From an uncultured Alphaproteobacteria bacterium (GTDB lineage: Bacteria; Pseudomonadota; Alphaproteobacteria; RF32; CAG-239): a stretch of DNA of 64,000 nt. Location: assembly GCA_904501925.1 (NCBI GenBank), contig CAJGCO010000006.1, forward strand, positions 1 to 64,000, given 5' to 3'. Shown here in pieces: positions 26,405 through 33,181 of this stretch. How positions within the stretch are numbered: the first letter of the stretch is position 1; every line of letters begins with the position of its first letter. Under the pieces are notes generated by a model, which ran no database searches, was not told where the DNA came from, and worked only from the letters and a program-made list of their open reading frames with translations. Position numbers and translations under genes: made by a program.

Positions 26405-26841
26405 TATTTTCTTCCTTTCTTTTTAACAAACATTGTTAAGTCGTTGTGTTTAACGATAATTACTTTGTCACCTTTTTTTATTTCTGGTGCTTCTTCTGAT
26501 AGGGTTCTTGCTTCCCAAGTTTCATCAAAAATAGTTAAGCGCCCTGTGAAATAGTTTATATCTGTGGAGGCTATAGCTTCTTTGTTGATATATTGAGAGT
26601 CAAAATATTCTTTGGCTTCTTTGCTTGGTTCGATATTTAGTAAAGGTCTTAAGAATAAAACTAAAAGAATCGATAAAATTACAAAAACTGGAATTAGTAA
26701 GTTGTAATTATCTGTAAATATACCGAGGACTGAGCAAAAGACTGCGGCAATTGAAAAACTTAAAAAGAACATAGTTGGTGTTGCAATTTCTATTAAAAAA
26801 GCAACCAATGCAACTATTAAAAAGACTATCCATGTATCCAT
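26404..26841 (-). CDS. NfeD-family membrane protein
   Basis: A 145-residue protein with three to four N-terminal hydrophobic segments (1-75) and a C-terminal OB-like beta domain (about 80-145) including FTGRLTIFDETWEAR and IKKGDKVIIVKHNDLTMFVKK, which matches short NfeD proteins (NfeD1b). It is co-transcribed with, and overlaps, the stomatin-like gene at 25424. In this pairing NfeD is thought to modulate the SPFH assembly. No protease domain is present, so it is not the long ClpP-fused form. Confidence 0.85.
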   Translation of the reverse strand: MDTWIVFLIVALVAFLIEIATPTMFFLSFSIAAVFCSVLGIFTDNYNLLIPVFVILSILLVLFLRPLLNIEPSKEAKEYFDSQYINKEAIASTDINYFTGRLTIFDETWEARTLSEEAPEIKKGDKVIIVKHNDLTMFVKKKGRK

Positions 26842-26945
26842 GTTTTTTTCCTTAAAATGAAGGTTGTTTGATTGGGTGTATTTTAGTGGTTATAAATTAA
26901 GAATGAGTTAATTGTATGAATTTAAATGTTTTTTTTTGTGAGGCT

Positions 26946-26990
26946 GGGGGAGATAAAAGTATTGCAAAGGGGGGAAAAATGTGATAATAT
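26946..26990 (+). promoter_or_regulatory. G-spacer promoter copy B
   Basis: GGGGG (26946-26950), TTGCAA (26962-26967), GGGGGG (26969-26974) and TAATAT (26985-26990), spacer 17 bp. It matches copy A closely up to and beyond the -10 box. Confidence 0.75.
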
Positions 26991-27211
26991 ATAAGTGGTT
27001 ATATATTGTTATGTATGTTGTTTTGATTATTTTTATGTTTTTTCATAATTGATTGATGGGAGTTTTTCTTGTCTTTTGGTTAATGAATATTACGTATTTA
27101 TAGTTGTTATTTCATATTACAATTTATAGCTATGTTATCATATTTTTAACCAAGAGGAGTGGAACAGGTTTTCAAAGGAAGGCTACCTCTTTAAAAACCA
27201 CATTAGTCATT
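26991..27211 (+). ncRNA. conserved pseudoknot leader RNA, copy B
   Basis: 5' leader of the FHA gene at 27212. P1 AAGAGG (27152-27157) pairs with CCTCTT (27186-27191). Crossing helix: GTGG (27159-27162) with CCAC (27198-27201). Embedded hairpin: GGTTTTC with GAAGGCT, apical loop AAAG. The loop between P1' and P2' is TAAAAA. The competing helix joins CTTTTGGTTAA (27073-27083) to TTAACCAAGAG (27146-27156). Base-pair changes relative to copies A and C are compatible with all helices. Confidence 0.7.
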
Positions 27212-27736
27212 ATGAAAAATATTGATACGAACCTAAATGTTTCTCGTTCAGTAGTGGCAGTAGAAGATTGTAAGGATCTTAAGAAAGGCGAGCGCTATTT
27301 CATCCGCAGGATGGATGTTGAACCTTTCAAGACTAATCTCTGGATTGAAAACAAGCCTTACAATTCGGTGTTGTTTTCAGAGGTTGAGGATTCACCTTTG
27401 ATGAAGGCGCTAGGTAGAGTGAAGGTCGGCAATACGCCCAGAATCATCTGCCAGTTGACAAGGCCTTTGGACTTGAAGCTGGAGCTTGGAAATTATTGTT
27501 TTCCAGCTGTGGTGGATGATGATATGTTGTCATCTATGCCACTTGAGGGCACTATCACAATTGGTAGAGACGAGGCCTGCGATGTAACACAAGCCACCAT
27601 TCGTTTGAATGGTGAGGAGGTGAAGATGAATTTTTCATCTGCTGTATCTCGCATGCATGCGGTAATCTACCGTGAGCATGAAAGCTCTTGGGTGATTTTT
27701 GATGTATCAACTTTTGGTACAAAAATTGTCATCTAA
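27212..27736 (+). CDS. FHA-domain protein, paralogue 1
   Basis: A 174-residue cytosolic-looking protein. The C-terminal ~65 residues are a forkhead-associated domain: GTITIGRDEACDV, then SRMHAVIYREHESSWVIFDVS, then FGTKI, matching the GR, SxxH and NGT-like positions that bind phosphothreonine. The N-terminal ~100 residues form a second domain shared with the paralogue at 28081 (KGERYFIRRMDVEPF, WIENKPYNSVLFSEVEDSP), which I cannot name. The start is the ATG right after the conserved leader. Codon use is richer in G and C than neighbouring genes. FHA proteins often serve kinase signalling or type VI secretion; neither is visible here. Confidence 0.8.
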   Translation: MKNIDTNLNVSRSVVAVEDCKDLKKGERYFIRRMDVEPFKTNLWIENKPYNSVLFSEVEDSPLMKALGRVKVGNTPRIICQLTRPLDLKLELGNYCFPAVVDDDMLSSMPLEGTITIGRDEACDVTQATIRLNGEEVKMNFSSAVSRMHAVIYREHESSWVIFDVSTFGTKIVI

Positions 27737-27769
27737 GGAGAAAAGCTCGTTTTTGAGCTTAAGTAAATT

Positions 27770-27802
27770 GAGTGTTGGTCTTTTGACCGACACTCTTTTT
27801 TT
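27770..27802 (+). terminator. rho-independent terminator of FHA gene 1
   Basis: GAGTGTTGGTC pairs with GACCGACACTC (one wobble) around TTTT, followed by seven T. A smaller AAGCTC/GAGCTT hairpin lies just upstream. Confidence 0.92.
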
Positions 27803-27813
27803 GTGCCGAGATA

Positions 27814-27858
27814 GAGGGTAAAAAATGTATTGCAAAAGGGGTAAAAAAGTGGTACTAT
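27814..27858 (+). promoter_or_regulatory. G-spacer promoter copy C
   Basis: GAGGG (27814-27818), TTGCAA (27830-27835), GGGG (27838-27841) and TACTAT (27853-27858), spacer 17 bp. More diverged outside these boxes than A and B, yet the boxes and spacing are kept. Confidence 0.75.
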
Positions 27859-28080
27859 TAAGATGTTAAATGTATTGTTGTGTGTATGATTAGGTCGTTT
27901 TTATGTTATTTTCAGGATTGATTGGTTTGAGGGAACTCTTATCTTTTGGTTAATGAATGTTACATATTAATGGTTGTTATGAAACATCACAATGGTATGT
28001 TAAACGATTTTTTTTTAACCAAGAGGAGTGGAACAGGCTATTAAAGGAATGGCTACCTCTTTAAAAACCACATCAGGTAT
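27859..28080 (+). ncRNA. conserved pseudoknot leader RNA, copy C
   Basis: 5' leader of the FHA gene at 28081. The first ~80 nt have drifted, but the functional-looking parts remain. These are CTTTTGGTTAA (near 27943) for the competing helix, AAGAGG (28021-28026) with CCTCTT (28056-28061), and GTGG (28028-28031) with CCAC (28068-28071). The embedded hairpin is GGCTATT/AATGGCT with loop AAAGG. The fifth pair of that hairpin is A-T here and T-A in A and B, a compensatory change. Confidence 0.7.
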
Positions 28081-28599
28081 ATGGAGAATTTCGATATTTC
28101 TAACAAGTTGCCGCGTTTGGTTATGGCAAGCCGTGATGGTAGAACATTTAAGGCTGGCGACGTGGTGTTCGTAGAGAGAGTGGAGGTTAGTTCTTGGATC
28201 ACCCACCTCTTTATTGAGGGTATTCCATACAACTCCTGCGACTTTGCAGAGATTCATGACCAGCCCATCAAGAGAGCCTTGAAGCAGGTCAAGGAAGGGA
28301 ATACAGTGAGGACGATTTCTCTACTCAGCCAAGCTGTAGACGTGACATTTTGCCTCGGCGGTGACGTAGAGGTCAAGATAGCCGGCGATAAGTTGGCTAA
28401 AATGCCACTCGGTGGTGTTATCACTGTAGGGCGCAACCCACAGTGTAGCATTTCTGGGCACTTAGGTGGTGATCACGGAAACATGATAATACCATTTGAC
28501 AGGTGTGTGTCGCGTATGCACTTGATTGTTTACCGCGATGGTAAACAGCAGTGGAGAGTGATTGACTGCTCGTCATTCGGCACAGCGATTATGCTCTGA
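28081..28599 (+). CDS. FHA-domain protein, paralogue 2
   Basis: A 172-residue paralogue of the 27212 protein, arranged the same way: an unnamed N-terminal domain (KAGDVVFVERVEV, FIEGIPYNSCDFAEIHDQP, REGNT-like KEGNTVRTI) and a C-terminal FHA domain with GVITVGRNPQCSI, SRMHLIVYRDGKQQWRVID and SSFGTAIML. The loop between the GR and SRMH motifs is longer and glycine-rich (GHLGGDHGN). The two proteins are clearly diverged, so the duplication is old, while their leaders stay similar. Codon use is strikingly GC-richer than the genome around it. Confidence 0.8.
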   Translation: MENFDISNKLPRLVMASRDGRTFKAGDVVFVERVEVSSWITHLFIEGIPYNSCDFAEIHDQPIKRALKQVKEGNTVRTISLLSQAVDVTFCLGGDVEVKIAGDKLAKMPLGGVITVGRNPQCSISGHLGGDHGNMIIPFDRCVSRMHLIVYRDGKQQWRVIDCSSFGTAIML

Positions 28600-28632
28600 A
28601 TGCCGCCTTCAGGCATTCCTGAGAACATGACT

Positions 28633-28660
28633 AAAAGAGCACCCTTTGGGGTGCTCTTTT
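28633..28660. terminator. bidirectional terminator
   Basis: AAAAGAGCACCC pairs with GGGTGCTCTTTT around a 4-nt loop. It ends the FHA gene on one strand and the MFS gene on the other. A second hairpin GAATGCC/GGCATTC overlaps the FHA stop region. Confidence 0.92.
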
Positions 28661-28665
28661 AGTTT

Positions 28666-29892
28666 TTAAATGGGGGATAATTTGTTTCGCTCATATATCT
28701 TATATAAAAGGAAGCCAAAGAAACACATATAGATAAAACCAAATAAACTAAAAGCTTGTGTGAAGCTTAGGCCCTCAATGTTTGAGGTGGGTGCTATTAC
28801 AAATTTGAAAGCTATTAAAGATAAGCCAGAAATTGTTTGTTGGAGCATATTGTTTACAGATGAGATTGTGGCTCTTACTTCTTCTTTTGCAAAAGTGTGA
28901 ATATGATTGATATTAGCGATTGCAAATGAGAGTTGGAATCCGATGCCGATACATACAAAAATTAGGCTTAGCATTGCGATATTGGGGAGCTTGAAATAAA
29001 AGCTTAATATCATACAAGCAAATGAATATAAGCACAAAAATGTGGTTATAACAAGAAGACGATTAAAACCAAAAAAGCGTTTTAAATTGTTTACATAAAA
29101 AGAGAAAACTGCTCTAAGAGCGTGGTTGATTACGTATACAAAACTAAACATAAAAACAGGGGCTGATGATATTTTTAAGAGTGGTTGAAAACACCAGCAA
29201 AATAGTGATGTGGTTGAGAATAAAAGAGCAGAATAAATAATGTAGAGATTTATATTTTTATTTTGCATTGTTGAAATGGCTGTTTGTTTTATTTCTGCAA
29301 TTTTTTCTTTTATGCTTAAGCCATGTGGATTAGCTGATGGAGGGTTGGGAAGAGTTGTTAAAATTATGATGCTAATTAGGGTTAAAACAAACTCTAATGA
29401 AAGCAAAATATATGTGCCGTATTCTTTGTATAACATGGCGCTAAAAATGGCTGCAAACATTGCACCACTAGACATAGCAAAGTTTGTTCTTCCACATTCT
29501 TTTAGCATACGTTTTGTTTTGTTTTTTGATTTTAGATAATCAAATATATAACTATCATAAACGCCTGATAAAAATGCACGTGATAGGGCGTTAAAAAGTT
29601 CACCTAAAAGGATGATATATACACCACTAAAATTAAGCCATAAAAAGGCTCTTAGAAAGAAACAAGTAAAAGCTAAAATTAGGACATTTTTTTTAGATGT
29701 GGTATCTGCAATGTAGCCACATGGAATTTCAAAAAGGATGCCGGTTAATTGAAAAATACCTTGAAACATTACAAAGTCTGCAATGGTTAATCCATTTTGT
29801 TGGTAAAATAAAAGGAGGACTGGTGCTAGATATAATTGTGAACGTAAAAAACAAGCAATGTCTAGTCTTTTTAGGGGGTGTGAATGTTTCAT
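28666..29892 (-). CDS. MFS transporter
   Basis: A 408-residue inner-membrane protein with about twelve hydrophobic segments. The first half carries the MFS loop motif region (FEIPCGYIADTTSKKNVLILAF, where GxxADxxxxK corresponds to motif A), and a long cytoplasmic loop rich in Lys and Pro (PNPPSANPHGLSIKEKIAE) separates the halves at about residue 190. The substrate cannot be deduced; the pattern FEIPTGxIAD is common among drug- and unknown-substrate transporters. Single-gene unit on the minus strand. Confidence 0.8.
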   Translation of the reverse strand: MKHSHPLKRLDIACFLRSQLYLAPVLLLFYQQNGLTIADFVMFQGIFQLTGILFEIPCGYIADTTSKKNVLILAFTCFFLRAFLWLNFSGVYIILLGELFNALSRAFLSGVYDSYIFDYLKSKNKTKRMLKECGRTNFAMSSGAMFAAIFSAMLYKEYGTYILLSLEFVLTLISIIILTTLPNPPSANPHGLSIKEKIAEIKQTAISTMQNKNINLYIIYSALLFSTTSLFCWCFQPLLKISSAPVFMFSFVYVINHALRAVFSFYVNNLKRFFGFNRLLVITTFLCLYSFACMILSFYFKLPNIAMLSLIFVCIGIGFQLSFAIANINHIHTFAKEEVRATISSVNNMLQQTISGLSLIAFKFVIAPTSNIEGLSFTQAFSLFGFIYMCFFGFLLYKIYERNKLSPI

Positions 29893-29978
29893 AATTTTGC
29901 CTTATATTTGTTTTTAGATATGGGGGTATTGTAGTTTTAAGAGTTTAATTTTGAGTAAATAAAAAATGTTGTGATAAT

Positions 29979-30009
29979 AAAAAACCACTCTAAAGTTAGA
30001 GTGGTTTTT
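29979..30009 (-). terminator. rho-independent terminator of 30033 gene
   Basis: AAAAACCACTCTAA pairs with TTAGAGTGGTTTTT; symmetrical, so it could act on both strands, but only the minus-strand gene ends here. Confidence 0.85.
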
Positions 30010-30032
30010 ATGTTACTTAAAAAATAATGTTT

Positions 30033-31019
30033 TTATTTTTCAAAATCGTTAGTTTTTAAGAAAGTTGAAGTTGTTTTTGCTTTATATTCAGGGGTTAGAT
30101 TTTGGGTTACTAACTGTTGTAATTCATTAATTGATATCTCGCAGTTTTCTCCTTGGGGAGAGCCAATGAAATTTGGATTTCCACCCCAACCAGGATTTGT
30201 TTGATTTAGAATGTCTTTGATTTTGGTTAAATCAACATATCCACTTTCATGTTGGCATATACTAATTTTGCGATATGTAGAACCATCAGGATTTCTCATC
30301 TGAGGGTTTAGGGCTATTACAACAGGAGCATAGCAATAACCAACGTTTGTAGCACAAGGAAGAGTTGTTTCTACTATAGCAACACCATTTGCAGAAGTTA
30401 CATTTATTTCGCCTGATTTTACTTTTTCGATAATGGTTTGTTGTGTTCTTTGGAAAGTTTCCATTATTGATGAATCAACTTCGCCTGTTTCTATGTATTG
30501 GGTTACAGCTTTAATGTTTTCAGGAGTTATCATAAATGGTTTTAATGATGAAGCTAATGCAGCTGTTTTGTTGTTTGGATTGAAACCTTCTTCAATAGTT
30601 GTTTCTTTTTGCCATGGACGTGTTTGGAATGTGTCATGAACATTGATTTCTTTTAGAGATAAATTGTAAGGGGTATCAATTCCATTGAGATAGTTATTGG
30701 AAACGATGTAACTTGAAACAGAATCTAAATCTACACGGTTGGTTAAAAAGATTACTTTTTTGCCTTTGTATGGAGATAAAAGTTCTTCTTTTTTTAGACA
30801 AACTTCTCTGGTGCATGATTGAGTTAATTTCTGTTGTGTGTGTTGAGGATCTATGTTTAAATCGCATAAAGATGCAAGTTCTGGAACGGTCATTTCAAGA
30901 CCAATTAAAACATAACCTTCTTCTTTTAATTTTAATAATTTTTGAACTTCTTCTTCTCTTACGTTTTCTTTTGTTTTAGGATTAATAAGAGCAGGGTTTA
31001 CATATAAAAAATTTAACAT
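30033..31019 (-). CDS. DHH-phosphoesterase-like protein, tentative
   Basis: About 328 residues from the ATG at 31019 (another in-frame ATG lies at 31034). The middle VIFLTNRVDLDSVSSYIVSN resembles the first DHH-family motif, in which aspartates bind metal. HDTFQTRPW and the C-terminal GWGGNPNFIGSPQG recall the DHHA1 glycine-rich substrate loop. The classical DHH triplet itself is not seen, so catalysis is doubtful. It may be an inactive or divergent member, or unrelated. No signal peptide or membrane segment. Single-gene unit. Confidence 0.4.
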   Translation of the reverse strand: MLNFLYVNPALINPKTKENVREEEVQKLLKLKEEGYVLIGLEMTVPELASLCDLNIDPQHTQQKLTQSCTREVCLKKEELLSPYKGKKVIFLTNRVDLDSVSSYIVSNNYLNGIDTPYNLSLKEINVHDTFQTRPWQKETTIEEGFNPNNKTAALASSLKPFMITPENIKAVTQYIETGEVDSSIMETFQRTQQTIIEKVKSGEINVTSANGVAIVETTLPCATNVGYCYAPVVIALNPQMRNPDGSTYRKISICQHESGYVDLTKIKDILNQTNPGWGGNPNFIGSPQGENCEISINELQQLVTQNLTPEYKAKTTSTFLKTNDFEK

Positions 31020-31200
31020 GATATTTTCTTTCATTTTAATATTTACTAAGCCTAAATACAATTTTTTGTATTACTTCTTAGTACACCCTTACGAATGAGA
31101 TTCAGAATATAAAAAGATAAACAAAATGTCAAGATATTTTTTTTCTATTTTGTTTATTTTGTCAATTAAGTATTTGAATTAAAATGAATGTTTTTTATAC

Positions 31201-31231
31201 AAAAAAACCACCGCTAATTTGAGGTGGTTTT
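31201..31231 (-). terminator. rho-independent terminator of 31255 gene
   Basis: AAAACCACC pairs with GGTGGTTTT and is followed by a U-run on the minus strand. Confidence 0.88.
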
Positions 31232-31254
31232 CTTTAAAGCTTGATAAGTAAAAA

Positions 31255-31467
31255 TTACTTTTTTGCTTTTGATTTTGTAACAGTCTTTTTTGCTGTAGCT
31301 GTCTTCTTTGTAGAAGCAGATTTTGAGCAACAAGATTTATTAGCTTTTTTGCCATAAATTTGTTCGATAGCCATGTTCCAGAATTTTTCATCTTGACCGA
31401 ATGGGCAACCAGCATTTTCCCAATTGTAGTATGCTGCTTCTCTGATTAAATTTTCATTGAATGTCAT
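31255..31467 (-). CDS. DUF2934-type protein with Lys/Thr-rich tail
   Basis: A 70-residue protein starting at the ATG at 31467, which has GGAG seven nt upstream. Residues 5-38 (NLIREAAYYNWENAGCPFGQDEKFWNMAIEQI, split) match the DUF2934 pattern IRxxAYxxWExxGxPxGxDxxxWxxA. The C-terminus is a basic, low-complexity tail of alternating Lys, Thr, Ser and Ala, like histone-H1-type bacterial proteins, and could bind nucleic acid. Function is unknown. Confidence 0.75.
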   Translation of the reverse strand: MTFNENLIREAAYYNWENAGCPFGQDEKFWNMAIEQIYGKKANKSCCSKSASTKKTATAKKTVTKSKAKK

Positions 31468-31939
31468 TTCAATTCTCCAAATAATTTCGTTATAAAACAA
31501 TGTTTAGTATAGTTGTAAATTTTTTTTTGTAAATACGATTTTAATCGTTTTTTTTGTTTAAGTATTCTATATATATAAATATGTTAAAAAATGATTAAAA
31601 AAAAGGGGTATTTTGAAAAAAAATTTTTGGCTTTAAAATCGGTTTTTTTAGAGGTAAAAAATGTGTTTTAAAATAACTTTTAAATGGTTGAAATTGTGAA
31701 GTTATTTTTAAATGTAAGTTATTAGTTTTAAAGGGATTTTTGAAAGTGTTTTTTTTAGAATAAATGTGAAAAATATAAATATATAAAAAAAATTTTTTTA
31801 GGTTGTGCAAAACATATAATATTATATATTTTTTGGTGAAAAAAAATGATGTTTTAGAGGTGAAAAAATTATATTTTTTTTAAATATTTTTATTTATAAA
31901 TCTATTTAGTTTTTAATGTTAAAAATAAGTAGGTGAAAC
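31468..31939. other. AT-rich gap without recognisable gene
   Basis: Extremely AT-rich with long homopolymer runs. It holds two copies of a TTTTAGAGGTGAAAAA-like string (about 31648 and 31850) that resemble the ribosome-binding region just before the ankyrin gene at 32507 (TTTTTAGGGGTGAAAA). They may be remnants of further gene copies. No convincing ORF or RNA. Confidence 0.4.
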
Positions 31940-32458
31940 ATGCTTGAAGATGAGTTATTAGATGCAGTTTTTAGAAAAGATCTACAAAGGGTTGAAGAAC
32001 TGATAGAAGAAGGGGTTGATGTTAATGTTTTTGATATGGATAATGTTACTCCTTTGATGTATAGTGTTATTGCATCTGATTATGAAATTGCAAGGCTTTT
32101 GGTTGAGAATGGAGCAGATGTAAATTATGAGGTTTTAGAGGGGAAATTTAAAGGCGATACGGCATTAAAAATTGCAGAGTTATTAGATAATAAAAAAATG
32201 CAAAATATATTGCTTGGAATAGATGATGAAGATATGCAAGAAGAGGAGATTGTTGAAGAGCAAGAAGATGATAGTCAAAAAAACTCTAATAAAGAAAAAA
32301 ATAAATTCATTAAACTTGTTTTATTGGTGTTTTTGATTTGTGCTTTTTTATTTATTTGTTTGTATATGTTTGGTTCAACATTCTCATTTAGTAAAACAAT
32401 TTTATTTGCTTGTTTTGGGATTTGTATTATTAGATTGTTGTATTTTTTTAAATTTTAG
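31940..32458 (+). CDS. ankyrin-repeat membrane protein, paralogue 1
   Basis: A 172-residue protein. Two ankyrin repeats occupy about residues 1-90 (ELLDAVFRKDLQRVEELIEEGVDVN, then TPLMYSVIASDYEIARLLVENGADVN). An acidic linker follows (about 97-115), then two hydrophobic segments (about 124-145 and 150-170). It would be anchored in a membrane with the ankyrin domain probably in the cytosol. Ankyrin modules bind other proteins. It is the tandem paralogue of the next gene. The spacing of 48 bp suggests an operon. Confidence 0.75.
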   Translation: MLEDELLDAVFRKDLQRVEELIEEGVDVNVFDMDNVTPLMYSVIASDYEIARLLVENGADVNYEVLEGKFKGDTALKIAELLDNKKMQNILLGIDDEDMQEEEIVEEQEDDSQKNSNKEKNKFIKLVLLVFLICAFLFICLYMFGSTFSFSKTILFACFGICIIRLLYFFKF

Positions 32459-32506
32459 TTTTAAATTTTAGGTCTTGAAAATAACTTGTGTTTTTAGGGG
32501 TGAAAA

Positions 32507-33019
32507 ATGGAAAATAATGTTGAAGTAGATATGTTTTTGGAAGCAATTAGACGTGATGATGTGAAATTGCTTCAAGAGCTTATAAATAGAGGTTTTGATG
32601 TTAATATAAAACTTGAAGAAGGTGTTACACCTTTGATATTTGCTGTAACGGTATCAAGTTATAAAGTTGTTAAATTGTTGGTTGAAAATGGGGCGGATGT
32701 TTCATATACAATAGAAGAAGGTGATATGAAAGGTGATAGCGCATTAAGTATTGCAGAGATGGCTAGAGATGCAAAAATAATAAAATTACTTAGAAACAAA
32801 ATGGTTGATAGATATGAAAAAAATAGAGTTATTAAAGTTATGAAAAAAAAGGGGGGATTAATTACAGGTTGGGTGTTATTGCTTGCGCTTATAGTATTAA
32901 TTTTGGTTGTTATTCGTCATATAGGTATGGGGTTTCATGGAGAAATTGGTCCTAATGAAATGTTATTCTACATTGTATTAGATTTTGTGATTTTTTTTGT
33001 GTGTCTTAAAAGATTTTAA
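32507..33019 (+). CDS. ankyrin-repeat membrane protein, paralogue 2
   Basis: A 170-residue paralogue with the same plan. Two ankyrin repeats (MFLEAIRRDDVKLLQELINRGFDVN and TPLIFAVTVSSYKVVKLLVENGADV) precede a basic rather than acidic linker (DRYEKNRVIKVMKKKGG) and two hydrophobic segments (about 118-137 and 147-168). The switch from acidic to basic linker is the main difference from its neighbour. AGGGG lies upstream of the ATG. A hairpin terminator follows at 33047. Confidence 0.75.
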   Translation: MENNVEVDMFLEAIRRDDVKLLQELINRGFDVNIKLEEGVTPLIFAVTVSSYKVVKLLVENGADVSYTIEEGDMKGDSALSIAEMARDAKIIKLLRNKMVDRYEKNRVIKVMKKKGGLITGWVLLLALIVLILVVIRHIGMGFHGEIGPNEMLFYIVLDFVIFFVCLKRF

Positions 33020-33046
33020 TGATAAAAACATATGATTGATTTTTAT

Positions 33047-33075
33047 AAGAGGTTTAAAAACTAACCTCTTTTTTT
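33047..33075 (+). terminator. rho-independent terminator of the ankyrin pair
   Basis: AAGAGGTT pairs with AACCTCTT around a 7- to 8-nt loop, followed by a T-run. Confidence 0.8.
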
Positions 33076-33111
33076 AAAAGAAAAAAATAGAAAAAAATAA
33101 GAAGAAAAATC

Positions 33112-33140
33112 TTGCTTTTTTTTTGTTTTGTTTTTATAGA
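33112..33140 (+). promoter_or_regulatory. sigma70 promoter for glgB
   Basis: TTGCTT (33112-33117) and TATAGA (33135-33140) with a 17-bp spacer, about 40 nt before the glgB start. There is no G-run in this spacer. Confidence 0.5.
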
Positions 33141-33181
33141 TATATTTGAAATTTATTTATTGTTTATTTTGGAGTTATGAT

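Noticed and set aside
27172..27196. GGCTACCTCTTT in the leader as a mimic of the 16S rRNA 3' end
   Set aside because: Similarity to CACCTCCTTT is short and one base off; pairing with the leader's own AAGAGG explains it better.
31595..31810. 71-codon minus-strand frame in the AT-rich gap
   Set aside because: Almost entirely Phe, Lys, Ile and Asn from homopolymer runs; no start signal.
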